39,911 bases of DNA. Origin: Pseudogracilibacillus auburnensis (lineage in GTDB: Bacteria > Bacillota > Bacilli > Bacillales > Amphibacillaceae). The notes below the pieces were generated by a model. It worked only from the letters and a program-made list of their open reading frames with translations. It was not told the origin of the DNA and did not search any database. Numbering within the stretch: the first letter of the stretch is position 1; each line of letters begins with the position of its first letter. A program made the translations under genes and the position numbers. The stretch is from positions 103,694-143,604 of the forward strand of contig NZ_QJJQ01000015.1 in the NCBI RefSeq assembly GCF_003201975.1, written 5' to 3'. Of this stretch, positions 26,172 through 35,006 are shown one piece after another.

Positions 26172-27134
26172 CTAAATACCATTAAGTAAATTTACATAGT
26201 ACTGCTTCAAACTTTCTTTTAAAATATCAGGCTCAATTATTTTCATGGACATTCCAAAACTGGAAAGGTATTTAATGATAAAATCAAGTTCATTTGGCTC
26301 ATAAGTACCGACAATGGACATATTTTCTTTCCCATGAACTAATTTCATTGATGGATAATGTTCCTGTTGAAAAAGCTCCTCTCCCTTTCGGTCAATTAAA
26401 CATTTAAATCGAACTGCATTTTCAGATGGGTTCCAGAGTGAGTGTGCATTTTGTATCGTAATTTCATTTAAGTCCTCTAATGGTGGGATTTCTGTCACTT
26501 CAGCAGCTGTGATTCGATCACAACGAAAAACACGATAACCTTTTTTACACATATCATATGCCCGACAATACCAATAGCCCTTCATGAAGTAAATGGCAAT
26601 TGGCTGAATCATACGAGTACTTTTTTAAGTGACCTTTTGATAGTTTATTTTTAATACTTTATTATTTATCGCCGCCTTCAACAAAATTTCTAAATGTTCA
26701 CTATCCTTAATTTGATCAGTATGTCTAAAGGAAACTCGTTTTTGTATTCTCACTATATCTTGTCTTTGGCTTTCTGATAATTCATTAAGAAATTTTTTGT
26801 GTATCGAATGAAAAGACACTTGAAAAGGTAAATTTGAGAAGCTTTGCAGTGCTTGCATGGCAAAATAAAGTGCATAAACTTCTTGACTGCTAAAAGAAAT
26901 CGGTGGAAGCTGCATTTGATTAAGTAAACGATATCCTCCATCACGACTATATTCAGCATATATTGGTGCACCAATTTCCTCCAACGCTGTAATATCTCTT
27001 AATGCAGTTCTTTTAGATATTTGAAATTCACGCATTAAATCTCGAAATGTAAAATGCTTTTTTTGATTGATGAAGCGTAGCATTTGGTTTATACGCTCTG
27101 ACTTTTTCACAAAAACACTTCCCAATGGTGTCAT
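26172..27134 (-). pseudogene. YafY-type HTH/WYL transcriptional regulator broken by one in-frame stop
   Basis: Two frames (27134-26625 and 26612-26172) lie in the same reading frame, separated by a TAA at 26627-26625 and three sense codons. Together they give a normal-length WYL regulator: an N-terminal helix-turn-helix (ERINQMLRFINQKKHFTFRD, ISKRTALRDITALEEIGAP), then a WYL domain with INYQK ... IQPIAIYFMKGYWYCRAYD and YRVFRCDRI, and a C-terminal extension. The likely original start is GTG 27110 (GGAAGTG five bases upstream), giving 312 codons. The stop falls between the first beta strand of the WYL domain and the ligand-binding core, so full function needs readthrough, restart, or an error in the sequence. 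Confidence 0.85.
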
Positions 27135-27137
27135 GAT

Positions 27138-27506
27138 TTGTCACCTTTGATAACTATACTAAAAGTGTATAAAGAAATGAAGGAAATGAATCCTCACTTT
27201 AGCTATAAAGAAGGGCAGGGTGGATATATTACACACTCCGTATTGGAAATAGGTGCTAATAAACGAATGATAGCAGAGGAAGAAATGGACTCATCGCGTC
27301 CCTGGCAATTAGGTAACAGCTCAACACTTTGTATTCAGTCGAAAGATAACAACGTAATTACTAACCTTGATCAATCTCTTGTTCAACATGAGGAGGTTAC
27401 CGTGTTAGTACCACTTAAAGAAAATTCGTTCAGCCCCGGGTATTCTATTATACGGGGTCCGTTTGGAATTGTTATTCAGCTTTGTGTAACGATACATGAT
27501 TTTTAA
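27138..27506 (+). pseudogene. VOC/PhnB-like protein lacking its N-terminus
   Basis: The frame (possible starts TTG 27138 or ATG 27177, neither with a ribosome binding site) reads ITHSVLEIGANKRMIAEEEM and ends with SPGYSIIRGPFGIVIQLCVT. This fits most of a vicinal-oxygen-chelate fold of the PhnB type. The usual first beta strand and helix (about 20 residues) are missing, and the frame starts within 30 bases of the divergent WYL regulator, leaving no room for two promoters. A deletion that removed the intergenic region and the gene start would explain this. The family call is moderate. Confidence 0.5.
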
Positions 27507-27526
27507 TATTATAGAGGTGGAAAAAA

Positions 27527-27892
27527 GTGAAATCACACGAAGAGTTGCAAGGCATGATCAAAAGTGTGCGCAAGATCTGTCTTTTGCTGCCCGAAGTCGT
27601 TGAGCATACCGATGGTTTTGGGCACACTTCCTTTCAAATTCACGGAAAATCTTTTGTGAAACTTACTGAAAGAGCCGGTTTGTCATTTAAATCAAATCAG
27701 GAAACACAAGCTTTTTTACTGCAGAAAGAGCAGTATTTTAAAACTCCTTATATAGGACGTCATGGTTGGGTATCTATACAACATCCGCATAATGGAGACT
27801 GGGATGAACTGACCGAATTGATTCAAGAAGCCTATTTGCGGGCCGCGCCGAAGCACTTAGTTAAGGAATGGATTGGGCTGCATAGGAAGTGA
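27527..27892 (+). CDS. MmcQ/YjbR-family protein
   Basis: 121 residues from GTG 27527, with AGAGGTGG six bases upstream. The chain has the YjbR pattern: an early helix (IRKICLLLPEVVEH-like, here SVRKICLLLPEVVEHTDGFG), SFQIHGKSFVKL, a middle helix near the aligned Gln/Lys residues, then YIGRHGWVSIQ and a final helix with WDELTELIQEAYLRAAPKHL. The fold is related to DNA-binding and MoaF-type proteins, and the cellular role is not established. It sits behind the truncated VOC gene with its own good ribosome binding site. Confidence 0.85.
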   Translation: MKSHEELQGMIKSVRKICLLLPEVVEHTDGFGHTSFQIHGKSFVKLTERAGLSFKSNQETQAFLLQKEQYFKTPYIGRHGWVSIQHPHNGDWDELTELIQEAYLRAAPKHLVKEWIGLHRK

Positions 27893-27924
27893 GTTTTTCT
27901 CCGCGGCGTTACTAAAAACTTCGA

Positions 27925-28097
27925 AATAAGTGCGCATAAGGCTCAGATGGAAAAATGAAGCAAACTAAGAACTCGGGCGTCCTGGGACTCCGCTAAATGC
28001 TCGTCCCACCGTAAAGCATTGTCTCAGGCGTTTGCCCTAGCACGTCCTGTGCGTCGAAACTCCATCTGAACCAAGTCTTCTTTATAAAAATTACGCG
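27925..28097 (+). repeat. Family A composite hairpin element
   Basis: It begins aataagtgcgcataaggctcag and ends ctgaaccaagtcttctttata, as in the element at 34357-34745. The inner arms CAGATGGA (27945-27952) and TCCATCTG (28061-28068) enclose about 108 bases. The 20 bases CTAGCACGTCCTGTGCGTCG (28037-28056) occur exactly in inverse orientation at 34599-34618. No gene is present from 27893 to 28283. Confidence 0.6.
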
Positions 28098-28283
28098 GAA
28101 GAGAGATATGATTGGTTAACTAGATTCCTTGATAAAGTTATTCCATTATAGGGCGCAATGATGGATTAAAATAGTAACTCAATTTAAAAAGCTCAGATTT
28201 AATTTAAATCCGAGCTGTGCAAGTTATATTATGAATTCGTTGTCAACGAGTATGCAAATGGATGTGTTGTTTCTATTATTATT

Positions 28284-28444
28284 AGAGGTTGTTCAAAAAG
28301 TCCAACAAAAATGACACATCGAATTTCTGCGTTTGCTTGCTTTTCCGGTACTCACGTATGTAAAAGCATACGCTCCGTTCCTCAAAGCTACGCCGCCTTG
28401 AGCTTCTCGATCCTTTTTATCGACCTTTTTGAAACACGCACTAT
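28284..28444 (+). repeat. Family B hairpin element
   Basis: Starts ttgttcaaaaagtccaacaa and ends cgacctttttgaaacacgca. It is closely similar over its length to 23228-23452 apart from the insert there. Terminal arms TTCAAAAAG and CTTTTTGAA define a mobile-hairpin-like unit. Confidence 0.7.
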
Positions 28445-28498
28445 GAGCATTTTTCTCTCCCAAAACTGAATCGGTTATATTTAAATGGATTTCCTCCC

Positions 28499-30334
28499 TT
28501 AACTTCCGATCAATTCCTTTTTTCGTTCGGGGTTACTAGTATTTGCTTCATCCATTCTTGTCATAGGAACCGATTCATCGACATTGAAAAAGTTCTCTAT
28601 TTTTCTCACATCATTATTAGCCTCACGAAGTGCGATATGTTTATGACTAAATTTGGAAGGGGAGTCAATTCCACATGAAGCTCCGAGCATGAACAAACCT
28701 TCACGCATTGTTCTTAAATAATTAGCAGTACGGAATCTTTTTTCTTCCACGACGACCCCTGCTTCTAAGTGTGGCAAATGTGATGTAATTCCGACTGGAC
28801 AAAGATTTGTATGGCATTTTCCAGCATTAATGCAACCAACTGTATTCATGGCAGCACGTGCGATATAAATAAGATCAGCTCCAAGTGATAAGGCAATGGC
28901 CATTTTATCTGCTGTTGCTAGCATTCCAGATGCAATAATTTTTACATTGTCACGAACATCATACTTACGTAATGTTTTATCTAAAATATGGATCCCTGAA
29001 TAGATTGGTAAACCTAGGCTATCGGCCATTTCTTGATAAGTCGCTCCTGTCCCACCTTCCGCTCCATCTATCGATATAAAGTCCGGGGTTTTTCCGGTAG
29101 CTTTCATGTAACGAGCTAAGTCATCAAAGGAGTGATTATCACCTGCAACAACTTTAATTCCAACCGGTTTTCCAGTTATCTCTTGCCAATGAGTGACCCA
29201 CTGAAATAGTCCATCCATATCAGAAAAAAGTGGAAACCGATTTGGACTTTCTACGTCTCTTCCCATTTCAACTCCTCTAATGGATGCAATTTCGGGGGTA
29301 ATTTTTTCTTTCGGTAATTTTCCTCCACGTACCTTTGCACCTTGAGCTAATTTTAGTTCAATTGCCTTTACCTCAGGTTTTAGTGCATTTTTCAAAAAGG
29401 TTTCTTCACAATATTTTCCGTCTTTTCTAGCGCCGAATAAACCGGAGCCAATTTGAAAGATTAAATCAGCTGTTTTTTGAGTTAATACACCTTGTGAAAC
29501 GAGGTTATCTACGTGGAACATCACCCCTTTTCCGAAACGATTTTCTAATTCAAAGTGAGAACAGTTCGGATTTTCCGTTACATATTGGACAATTCTCTCA
29601 CTTAAGCGATCGACAAGTTCTAGTGTACCATCTTTTATTTCATATACTTTTGATAGATGATAAGGAGATATTCCACCTTCCCCTGTATTCATATAACTGC
29701 CACCACTAATTGCAACCCCTTGGGCTAATGCTTTTACAGCACTTTTTGATAAAGCTCCATAACTCATGGCAGATACACCGACTAACCCTTTGACATGAAA
29801 AGGCTGTTTACGAGTCTTCCCGATCGTTATCTTATGCTCTTCGGTTAAGTGCCAAGGCTTTACTTCTACTTGATTACGCTTTTCTTTTCGACTCGTAACA
29901 GATTCATTTAAAATTTGATAGGTGTAAGATGTAATAAGTGGATCGTTATCGACACTTAACTCCTCCACATTTAGTGGAAACATGGAGTTTGTTAAATAAA
30001 AGCTCGTTTTAGAAAAGTCTTTTTTGGAACCAAATCCAATAACAGTATTGGCATATTTTCCGGCTTTTGCAATTGTTTCTTGTGTATCTCTGTCAACTGG
30101 CTTTCCCTCTTTATCATTTAAAAACCAATACTGCCTAAATTCCGGACCGATCATTTCAAAAATATAGCGAAGCCTTCCTAAAACAGGGTGAGTCTTCAAA
30201 ATAGAATGTTGATTTTGATACTTATCTCTCAAATAAAGGTAAATTAAAAGAATAATAAGTCCATAGAAAAGTATTAATGGCAAAAGTTTGAAAATCGACA
30301 TAAATATTGACAGTTTTATCACCTCATTTACCAT
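28499..30334 (-). CDS. FMN-binding glutamate-synthase-family protein (YerD-like), membrane-anchored
   Basis: 611 residues as drawn. A hydrophobic N-terminal segment (about 13-37) is followed by a large alpha/beta barrel of the GOGAT large-subunit FMN type: KGLVGVSAMSYGALSKSAV, FISIDGAEGGTGATYQEMAD, IKVVAGDNH and IIASGMLATADKMAIAL. The cysteines of CINAGKCHTNLC have the C-x5-C-x4-C spacing of a GOGAT 3Fe-4S cluster. The glutaminase domain is absent, so this is not a classical glutamate synthase; a stand-alone FMN oxidoreductase is more likely and its substrate is unknown. The start is uncertain: ATG 30334 has no site; GAGGTGA (30325-30319) lies inside and would best serve CTG 30313 or, at 17 bases, ATG 30301. 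Confidence 0.88.
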   Translation of the reverse strand: MVNEVIKLSIFMSIFKLLPLILFYGLIILLIYLYLRDKYQNQHSILKTHPVLGRLRYIFEMIGPEFRQYWFLNDKEGKPVDRDTQETIAKAGKYANTVIGFGSKKDFSKTSFYLTNSMFPLNVEELSVDNDPLITSYTYQILNESVTSRKEKRNQVEVKPWHLTEEHKITIGKTRKQPFHVKGLVGVSAMSYGALSKSAVKALAQGVAISGGSYMNTGEGGISPYHLSKVYEIKDGTLELVDRLSERIVQYVTENPNCSHFELENRFGKGVMFHVDNLVSQGVLTQKTADLIFQIGSGLFGARKDGKYCEETFLKNALKPEVKAIELKLAQGAKVRGGKLPKEKITPEIASIRGVEMGRDVESPNRFPLFSDMDGLFQWVTHWQEITGKPVGIKVVAGDNHSFDDLARYMKATGKTPDFISIDGAEGGTGATYQEMADSLGLPIYSGIHILDKTLRKYDVRDNVKIIASGMLATADKMAIALSLGADLIYIARAAMNTVGCINAGKCHTNLCPVGITSHLPHLEAGVVVEEKRFRTANYLRTMREGLFMLGASCGIDSPSKFSHKHIALREANNDVRKIENFFNVDESVPMTRMDEANTSNPERKKELIGS

Positions 30335-30707
30335 GATAACAGCTATTTATGAATCTTAAAGGGGAACTCTTCCTTATCTAAAAAAAGTATGAGATTCATG
30401 CTTTTTAGGCATCGATTAGATTGGTAAGCTTTCTAAATGGAAAGGGAACAGGCAAGAAGAATCGAAATTGAAATAGTAAGTACTTTTTGCACGGTAATAT
30501 TTCATTAGACATTTAACACAAAAAGTAAAAAAGTGACTTGATGTTGTCATAAGTCGTGAAAATAGACTTGTGTATTTATCCTCATGAATGAATAATCGTA
30601 TTTTGGTATGCTTGTAATGGACTTTTTATGGAATTTTTGTTATGAGAATCAAAATGTGAAACCAAAATTGATGATCTGTTAAACATGGAAATGGGGAGGT
30701 TTATTAA
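30335..30707. other. Upstream region of the lipoprotein operon
   Basis: An AT-rich spacer between divergent genes. The best promoter-like pair is TTGTGT, a 17-bp spacer and AATAAT at about 30569-30597 on the plus strand, about 110 bases before the lipoprotein start; it is weak. No gene or repeat was seen. Confidence 0.3.
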
Positions 30708-32183
30708 GTGAAAAGAACTTTAATTCTTATCTTCATTTTCCTAATGAGTACTCTCCTGCTGTCCGGATGTGGTTCCATCCTAAAACCTTTTATGGGTCAA
30801 GCTGAAAAGGAGCCTGTAGAGACAGTAGACAAGGAGGGCGAAGAAGAGGAAGAGCAAGAAGTCAAGGAAGAGCCAAAGGAAGCCAAAGAAGAATTTGAAG
30901 AGGTGGAGCCTGAAGCGGAAAAAGAACAAGAAGAAGAGCCCATACAAACGGTTAAGCTAGGAGATTATGAAGTATACATAGGTGGGGAAGTAGTTGAAGA
31001 GGATGGTAAGATCATCATTCATGGAGAAAGTAACCTACTTCCGGGAGCTCGTGTCGTCGGTGAAGTGCTCGTTGGAGAAGAGGAGGAAAGTGATTTCTTT
31101 TCAGATACTTCCGAAATCGTGCAAGATGATGGTTCATTTTATATGGAATTAGCTCATCATGATTCCAATCAGGAAACACAAGTAAGTGTTAAGTTTCACT
31201 TTGACGGCCAGCAAGATGACAATATGATTAGACATTACGGAGATCGTGGACAAAACTTAGAAGGACCGTATATTTATAAACATCAAGGTGAAGTCGGTGG
31301 GGGGAAACCACAAAATATATTTAAAATGGCCAAAGTAGTGACAACATTTGAACCGAGTGGAGAAAAGGCGATTCGCCATTTTAAAGTAGCAAATTGGAAC
31401 CCTACTCCGGATGATATGGGAGATACACGTGTTTGGATTGAAGTAGATGAAATCAATAATGATAAAGAATATTTCTACTTACAAGGGCGAAGTAATTTGA
31501 GTGAAGGTGCGAATATTTTCGTTCATTACGGTTCTTGGAGACAAGATGAGACGAGGGTTTTACCAGATGGATCTTTTTATCTTAAAATTCCTTACGAATA
31601 TAGGGAAGATACAAACTTTGTAATTGAATTTAACCCAAACCATTGGTCACAATGGAATGAAATAGAAGAAAGATATGGTGCTGAAGGCCAGAAATTGGTT
31701 GGAGACTTAGTCGTTCAAGATAAGTATAGTGATAAACAATACATTGAAAAAGTAGTAGAAGAAGAGTCACAATTAATCGATATTCCAGCTAATGTCGAGT
31801 TAGAAGTTGAGGGATCTGAAGTGACCATGCTAGTTCCTGATAACATTCTCTTTGACTATGATAAATACGATTTGAAAAAAGAAGCGCAAGAAACGCTTAA
31901 TGAAATTAGTCAAACGTTAGAAAGTGCGTTTAATAAGAAGGATCTTGATATTCTCATTATCGGTCATACAGATAACACGGGATCAAAAGAATACAATCAA
32001 GAGCTATCTAAACAACGGGCAGATGAAGTGAAAAAGCATATAGAAAAGCAATTAAAATCAAAAGACATGTCCATTACGACAGAGGGCTATGGTGATTCAA
32101 AACCAATAGCTTCTAATGATACAGAAGAAGGGCAAGCCAAAAATCGTCGTGTCGAAATAATCATTAACTTAGCTGATAGATAA
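30708..32183 (+). CDS. Lipoprotein with two repeat modules and a C-terminal OmpA peptidoglycan-binding domain
   Basis: 491 residues from GTG 30708, with GGGGAGG upstream. A lipoprotein signal ends at LLSG-Cys21. A Glu/Lys-rich spacer (about 32-78) could reach through the wall. Two copies of a beta-rich module follow (about 80-190 and 225-345), each with a (G/E)xSNLxxGA core, a DGSFYxxx strand and a YGxxGQxLxG close. Residues ~372-491 form an OmpA-like domain: ILFDYDKYDLKKEA, GHTDNTGSKEYNQELSKQRA and NRRVEIII, containing the Asp and Arg that bind diaminopimelate in this family. The protein would be tethered to the membrane by lipid and to peptidoglycan by the OmpA domain. It is first of three paralogues in tandem. 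The module family is unknown to me. Confidence 0.88.
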   Translation: MKRTLILIFIFLMSTLLLSGCGSILKPFMGQAEKEPVETVDKEGEEEEEQEVKEEPKEAKEEFEEVEPEAEKEQEEEPIQTVKLGDYEVYIGGEVVEEDGKIIIHGESNLLPGARVVGEVLVGEEEESDFFSDTSEIVQDDGSFYMELAHHDSNQETQVSVKFHFDGQQDDNMIRHYGDRGQNLEGPYIYKHQGEVGGGKPQNIFKMAKVVTTFEPSGEKAIRHFKVANWNPTPDDMGDTRVWIEVDEINNDKEYFYLQGRSNLSEGANIFVHYGSWRQDETRVLPDGSFYLKIPYEYREDTNFVIEFNPNHWSQWNEIEERYGAEGQKLVGDLVVQDKYSDKQYIEKVVEEESQLIDIPANVELEVEGSEVTMLVPDNILFDYDKYDLKKEAQETLNEISQTLESAFNKKDLDILIIGHTDNTGSKEYNQELSKQRADEVKKHIEKQLKSKDMSITTEGYGDSKPIASNDTEEGQAKNRRVEIIINLADR

Positions 32184-32304
32184 AGAATCGGTTTTAAGAA
32201 AGTAGATGGAGTAGGCATTCTTTAGGTCGAATTAAACGCCTACCCCTTTCATTTACCTAGTGGATGGCAAGTATTCAAAATAATCAAAGGAAGGTATACG
32301 AGGG

Positions 32305-33372
32305 ATGAATAGAAATAAATTAGTTGCAAGTATTTTACTATTTTCATTGTTACTAATAGCAGGATGCGGTAACTTACTGAAGTCGAAAGAAGATACTGAC
32401 GCAAGCTCTTCTGATGGAGATAAGAAAGGGACAGAGGAAGAAGTAAAAGGTGATAGTGAAGAAACGGCAAACCTAGGAGACTATCATATCGTTCTTAGCG
32501 GTGATGTAAAAGAAGAGGGCGATCAATTTATTATTGAGGGAAAAAGTAATTTAATTCCGGGTTCTCGAATTGTTGGAGAAGTTGTTGTTGATGAAGGCGA
32601 GACAGTTTTTTCCGATACATCTGAACTCATTGACGATGATGGAAGTTTTTATATGGAGCTTGAACATCATCAATACGGTGAAGCGGAAATCATCGTTCGT
32701 TTTGATTTTGATGGTGTACAAGAAGATGAGGTTAAAAGACATTATGGGGAAAAAGGTCAAAAGTTAGAAGGACCATTTATCTATAAACACGAAACGTATG
32801 ATGGTATTTTGAAAAAAGCGGAAGCAAAAATTGCTTATGAACCAGGTGGGGCAAATGATCTAACAATGAAAGCTCCCGAATGGAATGATCTACCAGAGGA
32901 TTATGGTGATCCACGTGTTTGGATCGAAGTAGATGACATTACAGAAGATGGCGAGTTTTTCTATGTCAGTGGACGTAGTAATATCCTTGAAGGTAGTGAA
33001 ATTAAAGTAGACTATAAATACAATCGAGACAAAACACAAGTAAAACCTGACGGATCCTTTGAATTTAAATTTGATTATGAATACTTAGAGGATCAAGAAA
33101 TTGTCATTACCTTTGAACCATCTGCTTGGCAGTGGAATGAAATTGAAGAAGCTTACGGCTCGACTGGACAGAAGTTAGTCGGAAATCTAGTAGTATCTGA
33201 TAAATATAATACAGATAAACAGTATATTGAGAAACGAATTCCATGGGATAATAAATCGGCACAAAGTAGTAATAGTGAAAATGGATCAAATAGTGATGAC
33301 ACGGATGCTGACGATGACTCAAAAAATAATTCCGATGCAGATGATGAAGAAGAGAATCCAGATGAAGAATAG
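32305..33372 (+). CDS. Lipoprotein paralogue 2 with two repeat modules
   Basis: 355 residues from ATG 32305 (GGAAGG and CGAGGG upstream). The signal ends at LLIAG-Cys21, followed by an acidic Ser/Asp spacer. The same two modules as in the gene before are present: SNLIPGSRIVGEVVV, DGSFYMELEHH and YGEKGQKLEG, then WIEVDDI, SNILEGSEI, DGSFEFKFDY and YGSTGQKLVG. The OmpA domain is replaced by a very acidic, low-complexity Ser/Asn/Asp/Glu tail of about 40 residues. It lies 121 bases after gene 1 and 12 bases before gene 3, so the three are probably one operon. Function unknown. Confidence 0.87.
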   Translation: MNRNKLVASILLFSLLLIAGCGNLLKSKEDTDASSSDGDKKGTEEEVKGDSEETANLGDYHIVLSGDVKEEGDQFIIEGKSNLIPGSRIVGEVVVDEGETVFSDTSELIDDDGSFYMELEHHQYGEAEIIVRFDFDGVQEDEVKRHYGEKGQKLEGPFIYKHETYDGILKKAEAKIAYEPGGANDLTMKAPEWNDLPEDYGDPRVWIEVDDITEDGEFFYVSGRSNILEGSEIKVDYKYNRDKTQVKPDGSFEFKFDYEYLEDQEIVITFEPSAWQWNEIEEAYGSTGQKLVGNLVVSDKYNTDKQYIEKRIPWDNKSAQSSNSENGSNSDDTDADDDSKNNSDADDEEENPDEE

Positions 33373-33384
33373 GAGCAGAGTTAG

Positions 33385-34251
33385 ATGATCAAATACCGAA
33401 AATTATCGATCATTACTATTGTACTTATTGCTAGTTTGCTTCTAGCTAGCTGTGGGAAGTCAGGTAGTTCCAAAGTGTCCTTAGGTGGAGAAGTAATTGA
33501 AAAAGGCGATAAAATTATTATAAAAGGGAAAAGCAATTTAAAAGCGGGTTCACGGGTCATTGGAAAATTGATTGTCAATGAAGATGAAGTCCTTTCAGAA
33601 GCGACCGAACTTGTTGATAAAAAGGGCAAATTCAAAATGGAAATGGATCATCATCAATATGGTGATGCAGAAGTAGTCGTTACATTCGACTTTTTAGAAA
33701 GTTATCAAGAAGAAGATATAGTAGAAAAATATGGTGAAGGTGGAGAAAAACTCGAAGGTCCGTTCGTATATGTAGATGATCATTGGGAAGCAGATCAAAT
33801 AAATAAAAAAGCGGAAGTTCGCCTTGCACTAAAAGCTGATGACGAAAGTAACAAGCATAAATTTGAAGAGCCGAAATGGGAAAAACGCCCGAAAGATTAT
33901 GGTGATACAAGAGTTTGGTTTGAAGTCGATGACATTACAGATGATGGTGAATTCTTTTATTTAAAAGGCAGAACGAATCTTTTAGAAGGAAGTTTAGTTT
34001 CAGGTTTTTATTCAGACAGTTGGGGAACTACGGATGAAACGAGAGTAAATCCTGATGGTACATTTGATTTAAAAATGGAGTATAAATATTCTGAAGATCC
34101 GTATTTTACGCTTGAATTTAGCCCTTATTCTCAATGGGAATCGATTAGGGAAAATTATGGCCATGACGGTGAAAAGTTAGTAGGAAATAATATTGAAACA
34201 TCGGGAAATACACAAAGTATAAGAGAAATTATTGATTATAAGCATGAATAG
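33385..34251 (+). CDS. Lipoprotein paralogue 3 with two repeat modules
   Basis: 288 residues from ATG 33385, 12 bases after the previous stop. The signal ends at LLAS-Cys23. The spacer is very short, and the chain ends soon after the second module, so this is the minimal version: SNLKAGSRVIGKL, KGKFKMEMDHH and YGEGGEKLEG, then WFEVDDI, TNLLEGSLV, DGTFDLKMEY and YGHDGEKLVG. Compared with genes 1 and 2 the first module is the most diverged. All three proteins would face the wall side of the membrane. A terminator follows. Confidence 0.87.
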   Translation: MIKYRKLSIITIVLIASLLLASCGKSGSSKVSLGGEVIEKGDKIIIKGKSNLKAGSRVIGKLIVNEDEVLSEATELVDKKGKFKMEMDHHQYGDAEVVVTFDFLESYQEEDIVEKYGEGGEKLEGPFVYVDDHWEADQINKKAEVRLALKADDESNKHKFEEPKWEKRPKDYGDTRVWFEVDDITDDGEFFYLKGRTNLLEGSLVSGFYSDSWGTTDETRVNPDGTFDLKMEYKYSEDPYFTLEFSPYSQWESIRENYGHDGEKLVGNNIETSGNTQSIREIIDYKHE

Positions 34252-34260
34252 TAAATAGTG

Positions 34261-34297
34261 AAAAAGCTGTTAAGTGCAAAACTTTGCAGCTTTTTTC
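34261..34297 (+). terminator. Terminator of the lipoprotein operon
   Basis: AAAAAGCTG (34261-34269) pairs with CAGCTTTTT (34287-34295), and an inner AAGT/ACTT stem extends the hairpin before the T run. It lies 9 bases after the stop of the third lipoprotein gene. Confidence 0.85.
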
Positions 34298-34308
34298 GTT
34301 GTCTAGGA

Positions 34309-34745
34309 AATTATATTTAAATATAATTGTGGATAAGTTTATTTGAACTATTAGTCGCGTCTAGCTTAAGCGCTAAAGCTGTAGCAAATTTCAAGCTTCC
34401 TCCTACGATAAAGAAGACTTGCCGATTGGCTTTAGACAGAGGCTTAGTCGCACTTATGCCCTTGGGTGAAAGTCAACATCGGTTCAAGTTTTAAGGAAGG
34501 CCGACTAAAATCGGGCTTTGCGCCCAACGTCGGCATACCCCTATGAAGGGGCATGTTTCCTTTATCTCGTCAGAAGCTCTCCAATTTGTACGTCGCTACG
34601 ACGCACAGGACGTGCTAGTACAGGCGTTGCGACAGGACGTCGCGCTTTTAGCCTGTAAGAGCGCTTGCACATTTGTTCTTTTGTTAAAGAACAAATGTAA
34701 ACACCTCACTGGAAATTCGACAAAATCTGTTCTGCTTTTTTAATT
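34309..34745 (-). repeat. Composite, hairpin-dense intergenic element (family A)
   Basis: It begins with a perfect 20-bp palindrome (AATTATATTTAAATATAATT, 34309-34328). The reverse strand of 34357-34458 carries the cataagtgcgactaagcctc ... ggcaagtcttctttat motif of family A. Hairpins follow: GCCGAC (34500-34505) with GTCGGC (34529-34534) around GGGC/GCCC, CCCCT/AGGGG (about 34537-34552), GCGC...GCGC (about 34641-34663), and ACATTTGTTCTTT (34669-34681) with AAAGAACAAATGT (34686-34698). Bases 34599-34618 are the reverse complement of 28037-28056. A 66-codon frame across it is not a credible gene. Confidence 0.6.
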
Positions 34746-35006
34746 CAAGGAGGAAAAAATAGTTCATTTTATTATTTCAACCTAAAATAGTGAACCGTTA
34801 GGTTGAGAATTTATACAATATTAGTTAACGAAAATAAAACATTTATGGGAATATATACATAATATGCGGGGATAAAGTAATCTGAAAATTGTAAAAGGTT
34901 AACGTTTATAAGGCTTAAGAATCTTGAAATCATTTACATTGAATTTAAAATAATAATATAACATGTTATTTATTGTTAAAAACTCACAAGAAGAGGAAGT
35001 CATAAT
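34746..35006 (+). promoter_or_regulatory. Control region of the BTAD response regulator gene
   Basis: An inverted repeat CAACCTAA (34778-34785) / TTAGGTTG (34798-34805) with a 12-base centre is a possible operator. A candidate promoter is TTTACA (34933-34938), an 18-bp spacer and TATAAC (34957-34962), about 45 bases before the start. An isolated AAGGAGG site at 34747-34753 precedes only a 9-codon frame. Confidence 0.4.

Noticed and set aside
34543-34743. 66-codon frame
   Set aside because: Covers the hairpin-dense family A element, including a perfect 13-bp inverted repeat; not protein-like.
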